Shown in pieces: positions 17,422-25,814 of a stretch of DNA of 41,902 nucleotides. The stretch comes from an uncultured Bacteroidota bacterium. GTDB taxonomy: Bacteria; Bacteroidota; Bacteroidia; Flavobacteriales; Flavobacteriaceae. Each line of letters opens with the position of its first letter. Position 1 is the stretch's first letter. The position numbers and the translations under genes are program-made. Below the pieces are notes generated by a model, which made no database searches, was not told the origin of the DNA, and saw only the letters and a list, made by a program, of their open reading frames with translations. The DNA lies in contig CACIXU010000016.1 of NCBI GenBank assembly GCA_902590705.1, forward strand, positions 1-41,902. Direction: 5' to 3'.

Positions 17422-18822
17422 ATGAAGAATATAGGCAGAAGAAATTTTTTAAAAAAAACTTCATTATCAGCTGCTGCATTTGCGGCAACCCCATTGATTC
17501 CGTCATGTGAGGACACTAATAATACAATACCAAGATCAGGAGGAAAATATATGGGCGATTTTATTGCTCCAAAACTAAATAATGTAAGAATAGCCTTTAT
17601 TGGTGTTGGCCATAGGGGAGGTGGGCATTTGAGTTACTTGGCAAATATTCCTGGAACTGAAGTGGTAGCAATAAGCGACCTTTATGAAGACAAAGTTAAA
17701 CAAAGCCTAAAAACGGTTCATCAACTAACAAATTACAATCAACATAATAATATTGAAACATATTGGGGTTCTGAAATCAAATGGAAAATCATGCTGCAGG
17801 AAGTAAAACCTGACGCTGTATTTATTTCGACTAACTGGAAAAATCATGCTCCAATGGCAATTGAATCGATGAAAAATGGAGCTCATGCATTTGTAGAGGT
17901 TCCACTTGCGACATCAATTAAAGATCTCTGGTCAATTATTGACACCTCAGAGAGAACCCAGAGACACTGTATGATGATGGAAAATGTTAACTATGGAAGA
18001 ACAGAGTTGATGTACTTGAATATGTGTCGAAATGGCCTAATTGGTGATTTTTTACATGCTGAAGCAGCTTACATTCATGAGTTAAGGTGGCAAATGAATG
18101 AAGTTGATCGTGGCACAGGTTCGTGGCGAACCCCCCAATATGCCTTTGGAAAAGGAAATCTTTATCCTACTCATGGACTTGGTCCTGTAGCACAGTATAT
18201 GAGTTTAGCTAGGACTGATGACAATTTTAAAAGCTTAGTTTCTTATTCATCACCTGCTTTAGGAAGAGCCATTCATGCAAAAAAAAACTTTTCCGATGAC
18301 CACAAATGGAATCAACTAGATTATAAAAATGGAGATATGAATACTTCTATTATTAAAACTGTAATGGGACGGACAATAATGGTTCAATGGGATGAGACGA
18401 GTCCCAGACCTTACTCTCGATTGAATCTTATTCAGGGGACAAAAGGGGTATTAGCTGGTTTTCCTACTCGTATGGCTATTGAGGGAGGCTTAGATGGGCT
18501 TTCTGATGACCATCACGAGTGGATTGAAGGTAATCAGCTTGAAAAAGTTTATCAGAAATACGATCATCCATTATATAATAGACTAAATAAAAAATCTGAA
18601 GGTAGTGGACATGGAGGCATGGATGGAATTATGAGATATCGCATTATTGAATGTCTACAGAAGGGCTTATCACTTGATCAAAATGTCTATGAGGGAGCTT
18701 TTTGGAGTGCTGTGACAGAATTAAGTGGACGTTCTATTGATCAAAACGGTGCTCCTCAACAATTCCCGGATTTTACTCGGGGAAATTGGAAATCAACAAA
18801 ACCTCTTGGAATAATTAATTAA
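17422..18822 (+). CDS. GH109-like NAD-dependent glycosidase, Tat-exported
   Basis: A 466-residue Gfo/Idh-fold protein. The leader has twin arginines (GRRNFLKKTS) and ends IPSC, which could be a Tat lipobox. The Rossmann motif GVGHRG is at residues 61-66. The rest carries the GH109 blocks: TNWKNHAPMAIESM, FVEVPLA, HCMMMENVNYGR (Glu187, Tyr191), AAYIHELRW (Tyr217, His219), and NLYPTHGLGPVAQYM (Tyr248, His251). These correspond to the active-site region of the Elizabethkingia alpha-N-acetylgalactosaminidase (residue mapping from memory). GH109 enzymes cleave by transient C3 oxidation, elimination, water addition and re-reduction with bound NAD. The substrate here is unknown; GalNAc is only the family precedent. 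Confidence 0.85.
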   Translation: MKNIGRRNFLKKTSLSAAAFAATPLIPSCEDTNNTIPRSGGKYMGDFIAPKLNNVRIAFIGVGHRGGGHLSYLANIPGTEVVAISDLYEDKVKQSLKTVHQLTNYNQHNNIETYWGSEIKWKIMLQEVKPDAVFISTNWKNHAPMAIESMKNGAHAFVEVPLATSIKDLWSIIDTSERTQRHCMMMENVNYGRTELMYLNMCRNGLIGDFLHAEAAYIHELRWQMNEVDRGTGSWRTPQYAFGKGNLYPTHGLGPVAQYMSLARTDDNFKSLVSYSSPALGRAIHAKKNFSDDHKWNQLDYKNGDMNTSIIKTVMGRTIMVQWDETSPRPYSRLNLIQGTKGVLAGFPTRMAIEGGLDGLSDDHHEWIEGNQLEKVYQKYDHPLYNRLNKKSEGSGHGGMDGIMRYRIIECLQKGLSLDQNVYEGAFWSAVTELSGRSIDQNGAPQQFPDFTRGNWKSTKPLGIIN

Positions 18823-18830
18823 AATAAGAA

Positions 18831-19550
18831 ATGAAGAAATTTTTTTTCGTGATTGTGATTTGCCTGTTTATTTCTTGTAAACAAGCGTCAAAAAAAAATG
18901 CCTTTGAATGGATAAGTCTATTTGATGGAACGTCACTTAATGGTTGGCGAGCTTATAATGGGGACGAAATGCCCCCTGGATGGATGATTATTGACAGTGT
19001 TTTGACCTTTACTACTGATCAAATAATGGAGGAAGATTATGATTATAAAGGCAGTAGGGATATTATATATGGTGCTTCTGAATTCGATAATTTTGAACTT
19101 TATCTTGAGTGGAAAATTCCTAAAGGTGGAAACAGCGGAATTTTTTATCACCTAAAGGAAGGCTATGACGGTCCACCGGAAGTTGCTCCTGAATATCAAT
19201 TACTTGACGATAAAAACTATGAGGAGGTTCATAATTATAAGCTAAAAGATTGGCAAAAAACTGGAGCAGATTATGCCATGCATATACCTGATACATTAGA
19301 AAAAAAATTAAATCCTGTTGGTGAATGGAATAGTAGCAGCATAGTTTTTACCCCAGAAAGTGTGGAACATTGGCTAAATGGAAGGAAAATTTTATCATTT
19401 GTTCCTTGGTCAGAGGATTGGTATAAAAGAAGAAATTCAGGTAAATGGAGTGATGCGCCAGATTACGCGAAATACAAAACAGGGTTTATAGGTCTTCAAG
19501 ATCATGGAAGCAATCTATATTTTAGAAATATAAAAATTAAAAAGCTTTAA
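18831..19550 (+). CDS. DUF1080 lipoprotein (3-keto-disaccharide hydrolase family)
   Basis: A 239-residue lipoprotein with lipobox LFISC (Cys16). The domain is DUF1080: WISLFDGTSLNGWRAYN near the start, DFNFELYLEW-like strands with KGGNSGIFYHLKEG, EYQLLDD in the middle, and TGFIGLQDHGSNLYFRNIKIKKL at the end. This is the more typical form of the family, while the copy at 16410 is more diverged. It starts 8 bp after the GH109-like gene and ends 11 bp before the Gfo/Idh gene, so the three are co-transcribed. The expected role is cleavage of 3-keto glycosides in the periplasm or at a membrane face. Confidence 0.92.
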   Translation: MKKFFFVIVICLFISCKQASKKNAFEWISLFDGTSLNGWRAYNGDEMPPGWMIIDSVLTFTTDQIMEEDYDYKGSRDIIYGASEFDNFELYLEWKIPKGGNSGIFYHLKEGYDGPPEVAPEYQLLDDKNYEEVHNYKLKDWQKTGADYAMHIPDTLEKKLNPVGEWNSSSIVFTPESVEHWLNGRKILSFVPWSEDWYKRRNSGKWSDAPDYAKYKTGFIGLQDHGSNLYFRNIKIKKL

Positions 19551-19561
19551 ATACTCGAACC

Positions 19562-20902
19562 ATGAAAAAAAGAGATTTTTTGAAAACATCTGCTATAGCT
19601 GCCTCGTCAGTTTTTTTACCAAAATCATTAATGTCACACGAACAATCTTCAAAAAAAATAAGGACTGCCCATATTGGAGTTGGTGGCATGGGGTTTGAAG
19701 ATCTAAAGGCAATAAGTTCTCATGAGCATGTTGAGATTGTTGGTCTATGTGATGTAGATTCAGAGGCACTGGTTAAATCTAAGTCAAGGTTTCCCAATGT
19801 CAAAACTTACAAAGATTATAGAGTCATGTTGAATGAGTTATCGGATAAAATTGATGCTGTAATTATTTCAACTCCAGACCATACTCATGCTCCTGCAGCA
19901 ATTATGGCCATGAAAAAAAATAAAGCTGTTTACTGTCAAAAACCTCTAGCCCATCATGTATCTGAGGTTAGGGAGATGCGGAAAATCGCAGAAGAGAAAA
20001 ATTTAATCACTCAAATGGGAATTCAAGTTCACTCTTTTTACGATTATAAATTAGCTACTCTATTGATTCAGTCTGGCATCGTAGGAAGAGTAAGTCGAGT
20101 AATTGCCTGGTCTCCGAAGAACTGGGGATATGATGGTCAAAACCCTAAAGGAGTTGACCCTGTTCCCTCAAATTTAGACTGGAACTTGTGGTTAGGCACT
20201 GCAGAAAAACGTCCATTTAAAGAAAAAATCTATCATCCAGGTAATTGGAGAAAACTTGTCGATTTTGGTTGTGGAACACTCGGAGATATGGGGGTTCATA
20301 TTTTTGATACTCCATACAATGCACTAGATTTAGATGTTCCCAAAAGAATTACAAATAAATGTAGAAAACCCACTGGATTTGGTTATCCAGAATCTAATAA
20401 AGTTACTTATGTTTTTCCTGGGACTAAATTCACAACTGATGAATTGGAATGGATATGGTATGATGGCAAAGGAGCCCCTCATTTACATAAGGAACTAAGA
20501 CTACCAAATAAAGATAAATTACCCCTTCAAGGAGCTATGTTTGTTGGTGAAAAAGGACGTCTGCTTCTTCCACATTTTATGGAACCACCAAAATTGATTG
20601 TAAATGGAACATATCAAAAAATTGATGTAAAACATTACGACCCTAAGGGTGATCTCGGACCTAAATTAAATGATTATAAGAGAGATGCTCCCAAACATTA
20701 TCATCAATTTATTGATGCATGTTTGGGGAAAGATAAAGTTTCAGCTCCTTTCTCTTACTCTGCTAGATTGACTGAAACAATTTTACTAGGAGTTATTGCA
20801 GGGAGATTCCCAAATAAAACCTTGCATTGGGATAGTAAAAAAGCTCAATTTAAGGAGCTTGAAGCAAATTTTTTCTTAAAAGGAGTCGAAAGAAGTTTTT
20901 AA
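19562..20902 (+). CDS. Exported Gfo/Idh/MocA family oxidoreductase
   Basis: A 446-residue NAD(P)-dependent oxidoreductase with a Tat-like leader (KKRDFLKTSAIAASS, one Lys replacing the first Arg). The Rossmann motif GVGGMG is at residues 39-44. The usual EKP motif is QKP here (Lys127). The block GTLGDMGVHIFDTPYNAL and the C-terminal HYHQFIDACLGKDKVSAPF segment are typical of the Bacteroidota/Planctomycetota exported subgroup. Together with the two DUF1080 genes it fits an oxidise-then-eliminate scheme at sugar C3. Its last 4 bp overlap the convergent DoxX gene. Confidence 0.9.
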   Translation: MKKRDFLKTSAIAASSVFLPKSLMSHEQSSKKIRTAHIGVGGMGFEDLKAISSHEHVEIVGLCDVDSEALVKSKSRFPNVKTYKDYRVMLNELSDKIDAVIISTPDHTHAPAAIMAMKKNKAVYCQKPLAHHVSEVREMRKIAEEKNLITQMGIQVHSFYDYKLATLLIQSGIVGRVSRVIAWSPKNWGYDGQNPKGVDPVPSNLDWNLWLGTAEKRPFKEKIYHPGNWRKLVDFGCGTLGDMGVHIFDTPYNALDLDVPKRITNKCRKPTGFGYPESNKVTYVFPGTKFTTDELEWIWYDGKGAPHLHKELRLPNKDKLPLQGAMFVGEKGRLLLPHFMEPPKLIVNGTYQKIDVKHYDPKGDLGPKLNDYKRDAPKHYHQFIDACLGKDKVSAPFSYSARLTETILLGVIAGRFPNKTLHWDSKKAQFKELEANFFLKGVERSF

Positions 20903-21345
20903 ATTTTTCGTTTAGTTTTAGAGGTAATTAAGTTATCTAAACTATATTTTCCAGGACCATTCAATAATATAAAAAAACTTAAAAATAGATAAAGTAAAGG
21001 AAGCTCACTTCCTCCAATTCCAGCTTGTAAAAGCTTTTTAGTGCAAGCAACTAGCATGGTGAAAAACAGTAAAAATGCCATAGGACGTGTTAGTATACCG
21101 AATACTATAAAAAGTGAACCGATAGACTCAGCAAAAGCTGCCATAAAACCTAAGGGAATAGATAAAGCATCAGTACCTGTAAATTGAGTAATTGTCGCTC
21201 CCAATCTGTACCAACGATCACTATCGCTCATAAGTTTTGACCAGCCATGGAAATAACACATAAAAAATCCAGTAACTAAACGAACTAATAAGTAGGATTT
21301 TGAGGAAAAAAAATAGGATGGATTAAATAAAAAAAATGAACTCAT
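20899..21345 (-). CDS. DoxX family membrane protein
   Basis: A 148-residue protein with four likely membrane helices and the DoxX layout: LLVRLVTGFFMCYFHGWSKL, then AFAESIGSLFIVFGILTRPMAFLLFFTMLVA, and a final helix LLYLFLSFFILLNGPGKYSLD. DoxX proteins are small inner-membrane proteins linked to quinone or thiol redox balance, but most are uncharacterised. The gene converges on the Gfo/Idh gene with a 4-bp overlap of coding ends. The 153 bp upstream of it (to 21498) is AT-rich and holds no recognised gene. Confidence 0.87.
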   Translation of the reverse strand: MSSFFLFNPSYFFSSKSYLLVRLVTGFFMCYFHGWSKLMSDSDRWYRLGATITQFTGTDALSIPLGFMAAFAESIGSLFIVFGILTRPMAFLLFFTMLVACTKKLLQAGIGGSELPLLYLFLSFFILLNGPGKYSLDNLITSKTKRKI

Positions 21346-21498
21346 ATGCCAATGATTATTAAATTAAATTTTTTAAAAATAGAAACATGATTATTTTAAG
21401 CTCAATATCATATTAATATACAATTTATATTTCTAATTAGTGATTAGTTAATTGAGCACGAGTTTATATTTCAAGAATATCTAACTAGGCAGATGAAT

Positions 21499-21942
21499 TC
21501 AGTTATTAATTGAATTGCTTTTTTGATCTGTTTTTGTAGTACAGCAATCCTCTGATTTACACTGGCAATAATTTAGATTATAAATATGAAAAAATATGAG
21601 TGAAGAGGTGGTAATGTAAACAATTAATTCGGCTATGGGTAACCACGAAATTTTTTCATTAATTATCAAAAAAAATAAAATCACCCAACTGATCCATAAT
21701 GCATATTTAATTAAACCATTATTTGAAAGTCTTGTTGAACGATAAATTGCAAAAAAAGATAAAGTCAAAAAGAATATGTCTAGGTTTTTCCACCATGTAA
21801 GTAATTCAGCACCATATCCAGAAGAAAGGCCTTGCAAAGCAAATAATACAGGTGTAAAAATGCAATGCATAAGACAAAGTCCACTTGCTATTGCTCCAAC
21901 AGTATCAGGTTTATTCAGACTTAAATTGATAATTGAATTTTT
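21499..21942 (-). CDS. MerC-domain membrane protein, start uncertain
   Basis: The open frame runs from the codon after a stop at 21943-21945 down to 21499. The first ATG (21870-21868) lies inside the conserved core: the codons before it read LNKPDTVGAIASGLCL and join MHCIFTPVLF, which is how MerC-family proteins begin their first helix. The true start is therefore upstream, yet no ATG, GTG or TTG exists there; ATT (21933), ATC (21930) or CTG (21918) are the options. The body has about four helices and a Cys-rich tail (NYCQCKSEDCCTTK), suggesting metal or thiol binding. The role is unknown; MerC relatives carry mercury. The coordinates give the maximal open frame; from ATG it would be 123 residues. 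Confidence 0.6.
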   Translation of the reverse strand, partial: KNSIINLSLNKPDTVGAIASGLCLMHCIFTPVLFALQGLSSGYGAELLTWWKNLDIFFLTLSFFAIYRSTRLSNNGLIKYALWISWVILFFLIINEKISWLPIAELIVYITTSSLIFFHIYNLNYCQCKSEDCCTTKTDQKSNSINN

Positions 21943-22023
21943 TTACGTTAATTGAAGATGCAAATATAGGTATACAATTTATTATCGCAATTATCAAATG
22001 ATAAATTTTGAATAGCATATATA

Positions 22024-24249
22024 ATGAAAAAAACCAGATTCAACTACTTAATTCTATTCCTGTTTATTCCAGTAAGTTATGCTTTGTATTCTCAACAAGA
22101 CCAAAATGAATACACTGTAAAGTTTACTTCTAAAGAGATTAAAATAGATGGAATAGACGATGATCTGGCTTGGTCTGAAGCTGAATCTACCGAAACTCAA
22201 TGGACAAGTTTTCCATCCGTAACAAATGAGTTTGAATCCAAAACTTTTATTAAAATGTTGTATGATGAGAATTATATTTATGTACTATGTAAAGCATTTA
22301 CTAAGAATGATAATTTTGTTATTCAATCATTAAGATGGGATTTTAGTGGAAGAGCAGCTGACAAAATTAACCTTGCTTTTGATACATTTAGTGATGGAAA
22401 CAACGCATATCATTTTGGAACAAATCCTCTTGGCGTTCGTGCTGATGCATTGATTTCCAATGGAGGTGTTATGGGAACAGGAAGTCGAGAAGAAGTTTAT
22501 AACCGATCTTGGGATGGAATGTGGGAGGTTGATGGAAAAATTTATCCGGGTTATTATTTGACTGAATTTAAGATTCCATTCACAACCTTTCACTACCCAG
22601 AGGATTCAGACTCTTGGAGATTCAATTTTACCAGAATGGATACTCAACTAAAGCAAAGAACCACTTGGGCAAAAATACCTCAACCGTTTAGTCCAATTAA
22701 TTTATCCTTCATGGGAAAAATAAAGTTTGAAAAAGGGGTTTCCAAATTAAAAAGTAAAATTTATTTAATCCCTTATTTAAATGCTATTTCTGGTAAAGAT
22801 AAAATCTTAGATAATACTATTGATGATGTGACCATTGGAGGAGATGTCAAAATTCCAATAAGCTCTGGACTTAATCTTGATTTAACAGTGAATCCAGATT
22901 TTTCTCAAGTTGAGGTTGATAATGAAATTATTAATCTTACTATGTTCGAAATCAGAATGCCAGAAAAAAGACAATTTTTCCTTCAGAACAGAGATATTTT
23001 TTCAAATTTTGGAGCGGTGAGAACAACTAATCCTTTTTTTACAAGAAGAATAGGGCTCTCAAGAAATCAAGATGGGGACGTAATTCAAAATAAAATTATA
23101 GCTGGACTAAGATTAAGTGGAAAAATTAATAATAATTTGAAAATTGGCGTATTGAGTATGCTTACTGATGACGATATAGTCAACGAGATACCCTCAAATC
23201 TAAATACTGTAGTTTCACTTCATCAGAAAGTTTTCAATAGTTCAGCAATCAAGTTTTTATTTGTTAATAGGGAGATTACAAAAGATTATGATTTCGTTGA
23301 TAAAAATGATACGTATAATAGACTTGTTGGACTAGAGTATGACTTAATATCAAAAGGAAATTTATGGAATGGTAGATTTTTTGCTTACAATTCTTTTAGC
23401 CCCCTTAAGAAAGAGGACGGTTTTTCTGGAGGCCTTAGAATTACGAGGGAGACTAGAAAACATAAAATTAATTTTGAGTATAGTTATTTAGGGGATGATT
23501 ATAGAACCGATTTGGGAATATTAAGAAGAATTGGAGCATCTAAATTTTCACCGTATTATTTGTATACAATATTTCCAAAAAAAGGTAAAATAAATAATAT
23601 AAGCTTTGGATTATATTATTGGTTATGGTTTAAGTTAAATACTAGTTCGCAAAACATTTTAGAAAATAATTTTAATATTCCCATTACTTTGACTTTCAAT
23701 AATCAAAGTGAGATTCAGTTAATGTATAGACAAGCACACCAATTTTTTAAAAGAGACTTTGATCCTACTGGTATAAATAAAGAAAACCCTCTTGATGGCG
23801 GAAAAGTTTACAGAACAAATTACATACAGATAGCTTACGAATCGAATCCAACTAAAAAATTTTATTTAACCTTGTCTCAAAACTATGGTATGTTTTATGA
23901 GGGCAGCAAATACTCATTTGAAAATACTTTTAATTTAAGAGTTCAGCCCAGACTTTCTGCAAGTATGGTTATAAATTATGACAGAATAAAATTGAAGCAT
24001 CTCAATGATTATTCAAAATTATGGCTAATCGGCCCCAATATTGACTATACGTTTAGTAAAAAATTATTTTGGAGTAATTTAATTCAGTTTAGTAGTCAGT
24101 CTGAAAACTTTGGTATAAATTCAAGGTTACAATGGAGATTTTCAGGCCTTTCAAACCTATTTTTAGTATTTAATGATAATTATTTAGTTCAACAAGAACT
24201 AGTTCCTAGAATGAGAAGTTTTAATTTAAAATTAGTTCATTGGTTTTGA
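22024..24249 (+). CDS. DUF5916 outer-membrane protein with CBM9-like N-terminal domain
   Basis: A 741-residue exported protein. After a signal peptide (about 1-23) comes a carbohydrate-binding-like beta domain (about 28-235): IKIDGIDDDLAWSEAE, DENYIYVLCKAF, and DAYHFGTNPLG-type sequence. This is followed by the DUF5916 region (VNPDFSQVEVDNEIINLT and MPEKRQFFLQNRDIF) and alternating beta-strands to a terminal Phe (LVHWF), as expected for an outer-membrane barrel. The family is common in Bacteroidota and its function is unproven. The divergent gap with the MerC-like gene is 81 bp. It is separated from the sulfatases downstream by 74 bp, so co-transcription is uncertain. Confidence 0.88.
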   Translation: MKKTRFNYLILFLFIPVSYALYSQQDQNEYTVKFTSKEIKIDGIDDDLAWSEAESTETQWTSFPSVTNEFESKTFIKMLYDENYIYVLCKAFTKNDNFVIQSLRWDFSGRAADKINLAFDTFSDGNNAYHFGTNPLGVRADALISNGGVMGTGSREEVYNRSWDGMWEVDGKIYPGYYLTEFKIPFTTFHYPEDSDSWRFNFTRMDTQLKQRTTWAKIPQPFSPINLSFMGKIKFEKGVSKLKSKIYLIPYLNAISGKDKILDNTIDDVTIGGDVKIPISSGLNLDLTVNPDFSQVEVDNEIINLTMFEIRMPEKRQFFLQNRDIFSNFGAVRTTNPFFTRRIGLSRNQDGDVIQNKIIAGLRLSGKINNNLKIGVLSMLTDDDIVNEIPSNLNTVVSLHQKVFNSSAIKFLFVNREITKDYDFVDKNDTYNRLVGLEYDLISKGNLWNGRFFAYNSFSPLKKEDGFSGGLRITRETRKHKINFEYSYLGDDYRTDLGILRRIGASKFSPYYLYTIFPKKGKINNISFGLYYWLWFKLNTSSQNILENNFNIPITLTFNNQSEIQLMYRQAHQFFKRDFDPTGINKENPLDGGKVYRTNYIQIAYESNPTKKFYLTLSQNYGMFYEGSKYSFENTFNLRVQPRLSASMVINYDRIKLKHLNDYSKLWLIGPNIDYTFSKKLFWSNLIQFSSQSENFGINSRLQWRFSGLSNLFLVFNDNYLVQQELVPRMRSFNLKLVHWF

Positions 24250-24323
24250 TCGTAATGAATTTTAAAAATTAGATAATAATTATTACTTTAAATTCAGAAC
24301 AAAATATAAAAACGAGATATAAA

Positions 24324-25811
24324 ATGAATTTGTCAATTAATTTAATATTAGCTCTGATTTTAGTTTTTATCGCTGGGTGTCAAAAAGGTAATTTTGAAAA
24401 ACTAAAACCTAATATCGTAGTAATTTTTATAGATGATATGGGTTATGGAGACATTAGTTGTTTTGGAGATCAAACTATTAATACTCCAAATATAGATGCA
24501 TTGGCAGATAGCGGAATAATATTTACAAATTTTTACGTTAATTCCCCAATTTGTTCTCCATCTCGAGTAGCCCTTAATACTGGAACATATCCTATGAGGC
24601 ACAGAATTCACTCATATATTGCTAGTTCGAAAAAAAATAAAAACCGAGCTATGGCTAATTATCTCGATCCGTCAGTAAGTACATTAGCTTCTACTCTAAG
24701 AGATAATGGTTATACTACAGGACATTTTGGAAAATGGCATATGGGAGGAGGAAGAGATCTAGGAGATGTTCCCCTTCCAACTGAATATGGCTTTGAAAAG
24801 TCATTTGTAAGCTTTGAGGGAGTGGGTGATCGTTTACTTTTCCCTAATGATAATTTAAGTAGGCAAAGTTCAAAACTTGGTAGAGGGAAAATAGTATGGG
24901 CTGAAAAGTATGAATCAACAAGAATCTATATTGATAGCGCACTCGCTTTTATTGACCGAAAAGGAGATAAACCTTTTTTTGTTAATCTCTGTCCCAACGA
25001 TATGCATGATCCGCATCTACCAGATTCTAGAGTCTTGGAAGAATTTGTTTTCTTAACAAACAACCCATGGGAGCAAAAGTTTTTTGCTGTGCTTAGAGAT
25101 TTAGATAATCAAATAGGAAGATTAATTAATTCACTTGATAAAAGAGGTCTTTTAGATAATACAATTATAGTTTTCACAAGTGATAATGGACCGACTGATT
25201 GGGGTAATTATTACGATATTGATAATTATCCAAAGGGGTATGAAGGAGAGCTTTATCCACCTGGATTCACAGGTGGATTTTTTGGAAGGAAGTGGAGTCT
25301 TTATGAAGGAGGAATAAGGATGCCTTTCATAATGCGTTGGGATTCAAAAATACCTAAATCTTCCAAGGATTCAACTTCAATAGTAACTGCAATGGACCTT
25401 TTCCCATCAATATGTTCCCTAATAGGTATAGAGTACCCAAAAAATTTAGATGGAATTGATAAAAGTAAATCTTTCCTGGGTTCCCCAATAGTCAATAAAT
25501 CTCCAGTTATGTGGGAATATTCAAGTAATCCAGGAGGATCAATAAAGCCTGGTGGAAGCTGGAATATTGACGGTTCGTTAAAACCAAAAAATAGAAGTTT
25601 TCATTCTCCTAATCTTGCTATTAGAGATGGAGATTGGAAATTGCTAATAAATACAGATTTGACAGGGGAGATGTTGTACAATTTAAAAACTGATCCTGGT
25701 GAAAAAACAAATCTAGCTGACAAAGAACAAGAAATTGTTAAAGAATTAAAGGATAAAGTTATTGAATGGAGGAAATCTATGCCCGTTGAAATACCCAAAA
25801 ACATTCAATGA
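24324..25811 (+). CDS. Sulfatase, S1 family, lipoprotein
   Basis: A 495-residue sulfatase with an excellent lipobox (FIAGC, Cys19). The metal-binding IDDMGYGD segment is near residues 36-43. The maturation motif CSPSR starts at Cys77, which must be oxidised to formylglycine. GHFGKWHMGGG, TSDNGPTDWG and a YEGGIRMPF block complete the active site. It removes sulfate esters from a carbohydrate outside the inner membrane; the position and sugar are unknown. The second sulfatase starts 3 bp after its stop. No formylglycine-generating enzyme or anaerobic maturase is encoded in the window. Confidence 0.95.
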   Translation: MNLSINLILALILVFIAGCQKGNFEKLKPNIVVIFIDDMGYGDISCFGDQTINTPNIDALADSGIIFTNFYVNSPICSPSRVALNTGTYPMRHRIHSYIASSKKNKNRAMANYLDPSVSTLASTLRDNGYTTGHFGKWHMGGGRDLGDVPLPTEYGFEKSFVSFEGVGDRLLFPNDNLSRQSSKLGRGKIVWAEKYESTRIYIDSALAFIDRKGDKPFFVNLCPNDMHDPHLPDSRVLEEFVFLTNNPWEQKFFAVLRDLDNQIGRLINSLDKRGLLDNTIIVFTSDNGPTDWGNYYDIDNYPKGYEGELYPPGFTGGFFGRKWSLYEGGIRMPFIMRWDSKIPKSSKDSTSIVTAMDLFPSICSLIGIEYPKNLDGIDKSKSFLGSPIVNKSPVMWEYSSNPGGSIKPGGSWNIDGSLKPKNRSFHSPNLAIRDGDWKLLINTDLTGEMLYNLKTDPGEKTNLADKEQEIVKELKDKVIEWRKSMPVEIPKNIQ

Positions 25812-25814
25812 GTT

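Noticed and set aside
15344-20902. A mobile element as the origin of the 3-keto cluster
   Set aside because: No transposase, integrase, direct repeats or tRNA ends were seen, and base composition looks like that of the neighbours.
22002-22010. TAAATTTTG as a promoter -7 element for the DUF5916 gene
   Set aside because: No TTG or TTTG partner lies at the right distance upstream, and the string is common in AT-rich DNA.
22330-22593. Minus-strand open frame inside the DUF5916 gene, and similar frames inside other genes
   Set aside because: They lack family resemblance, signals or start context and lie fully within strong genes on the other strand.
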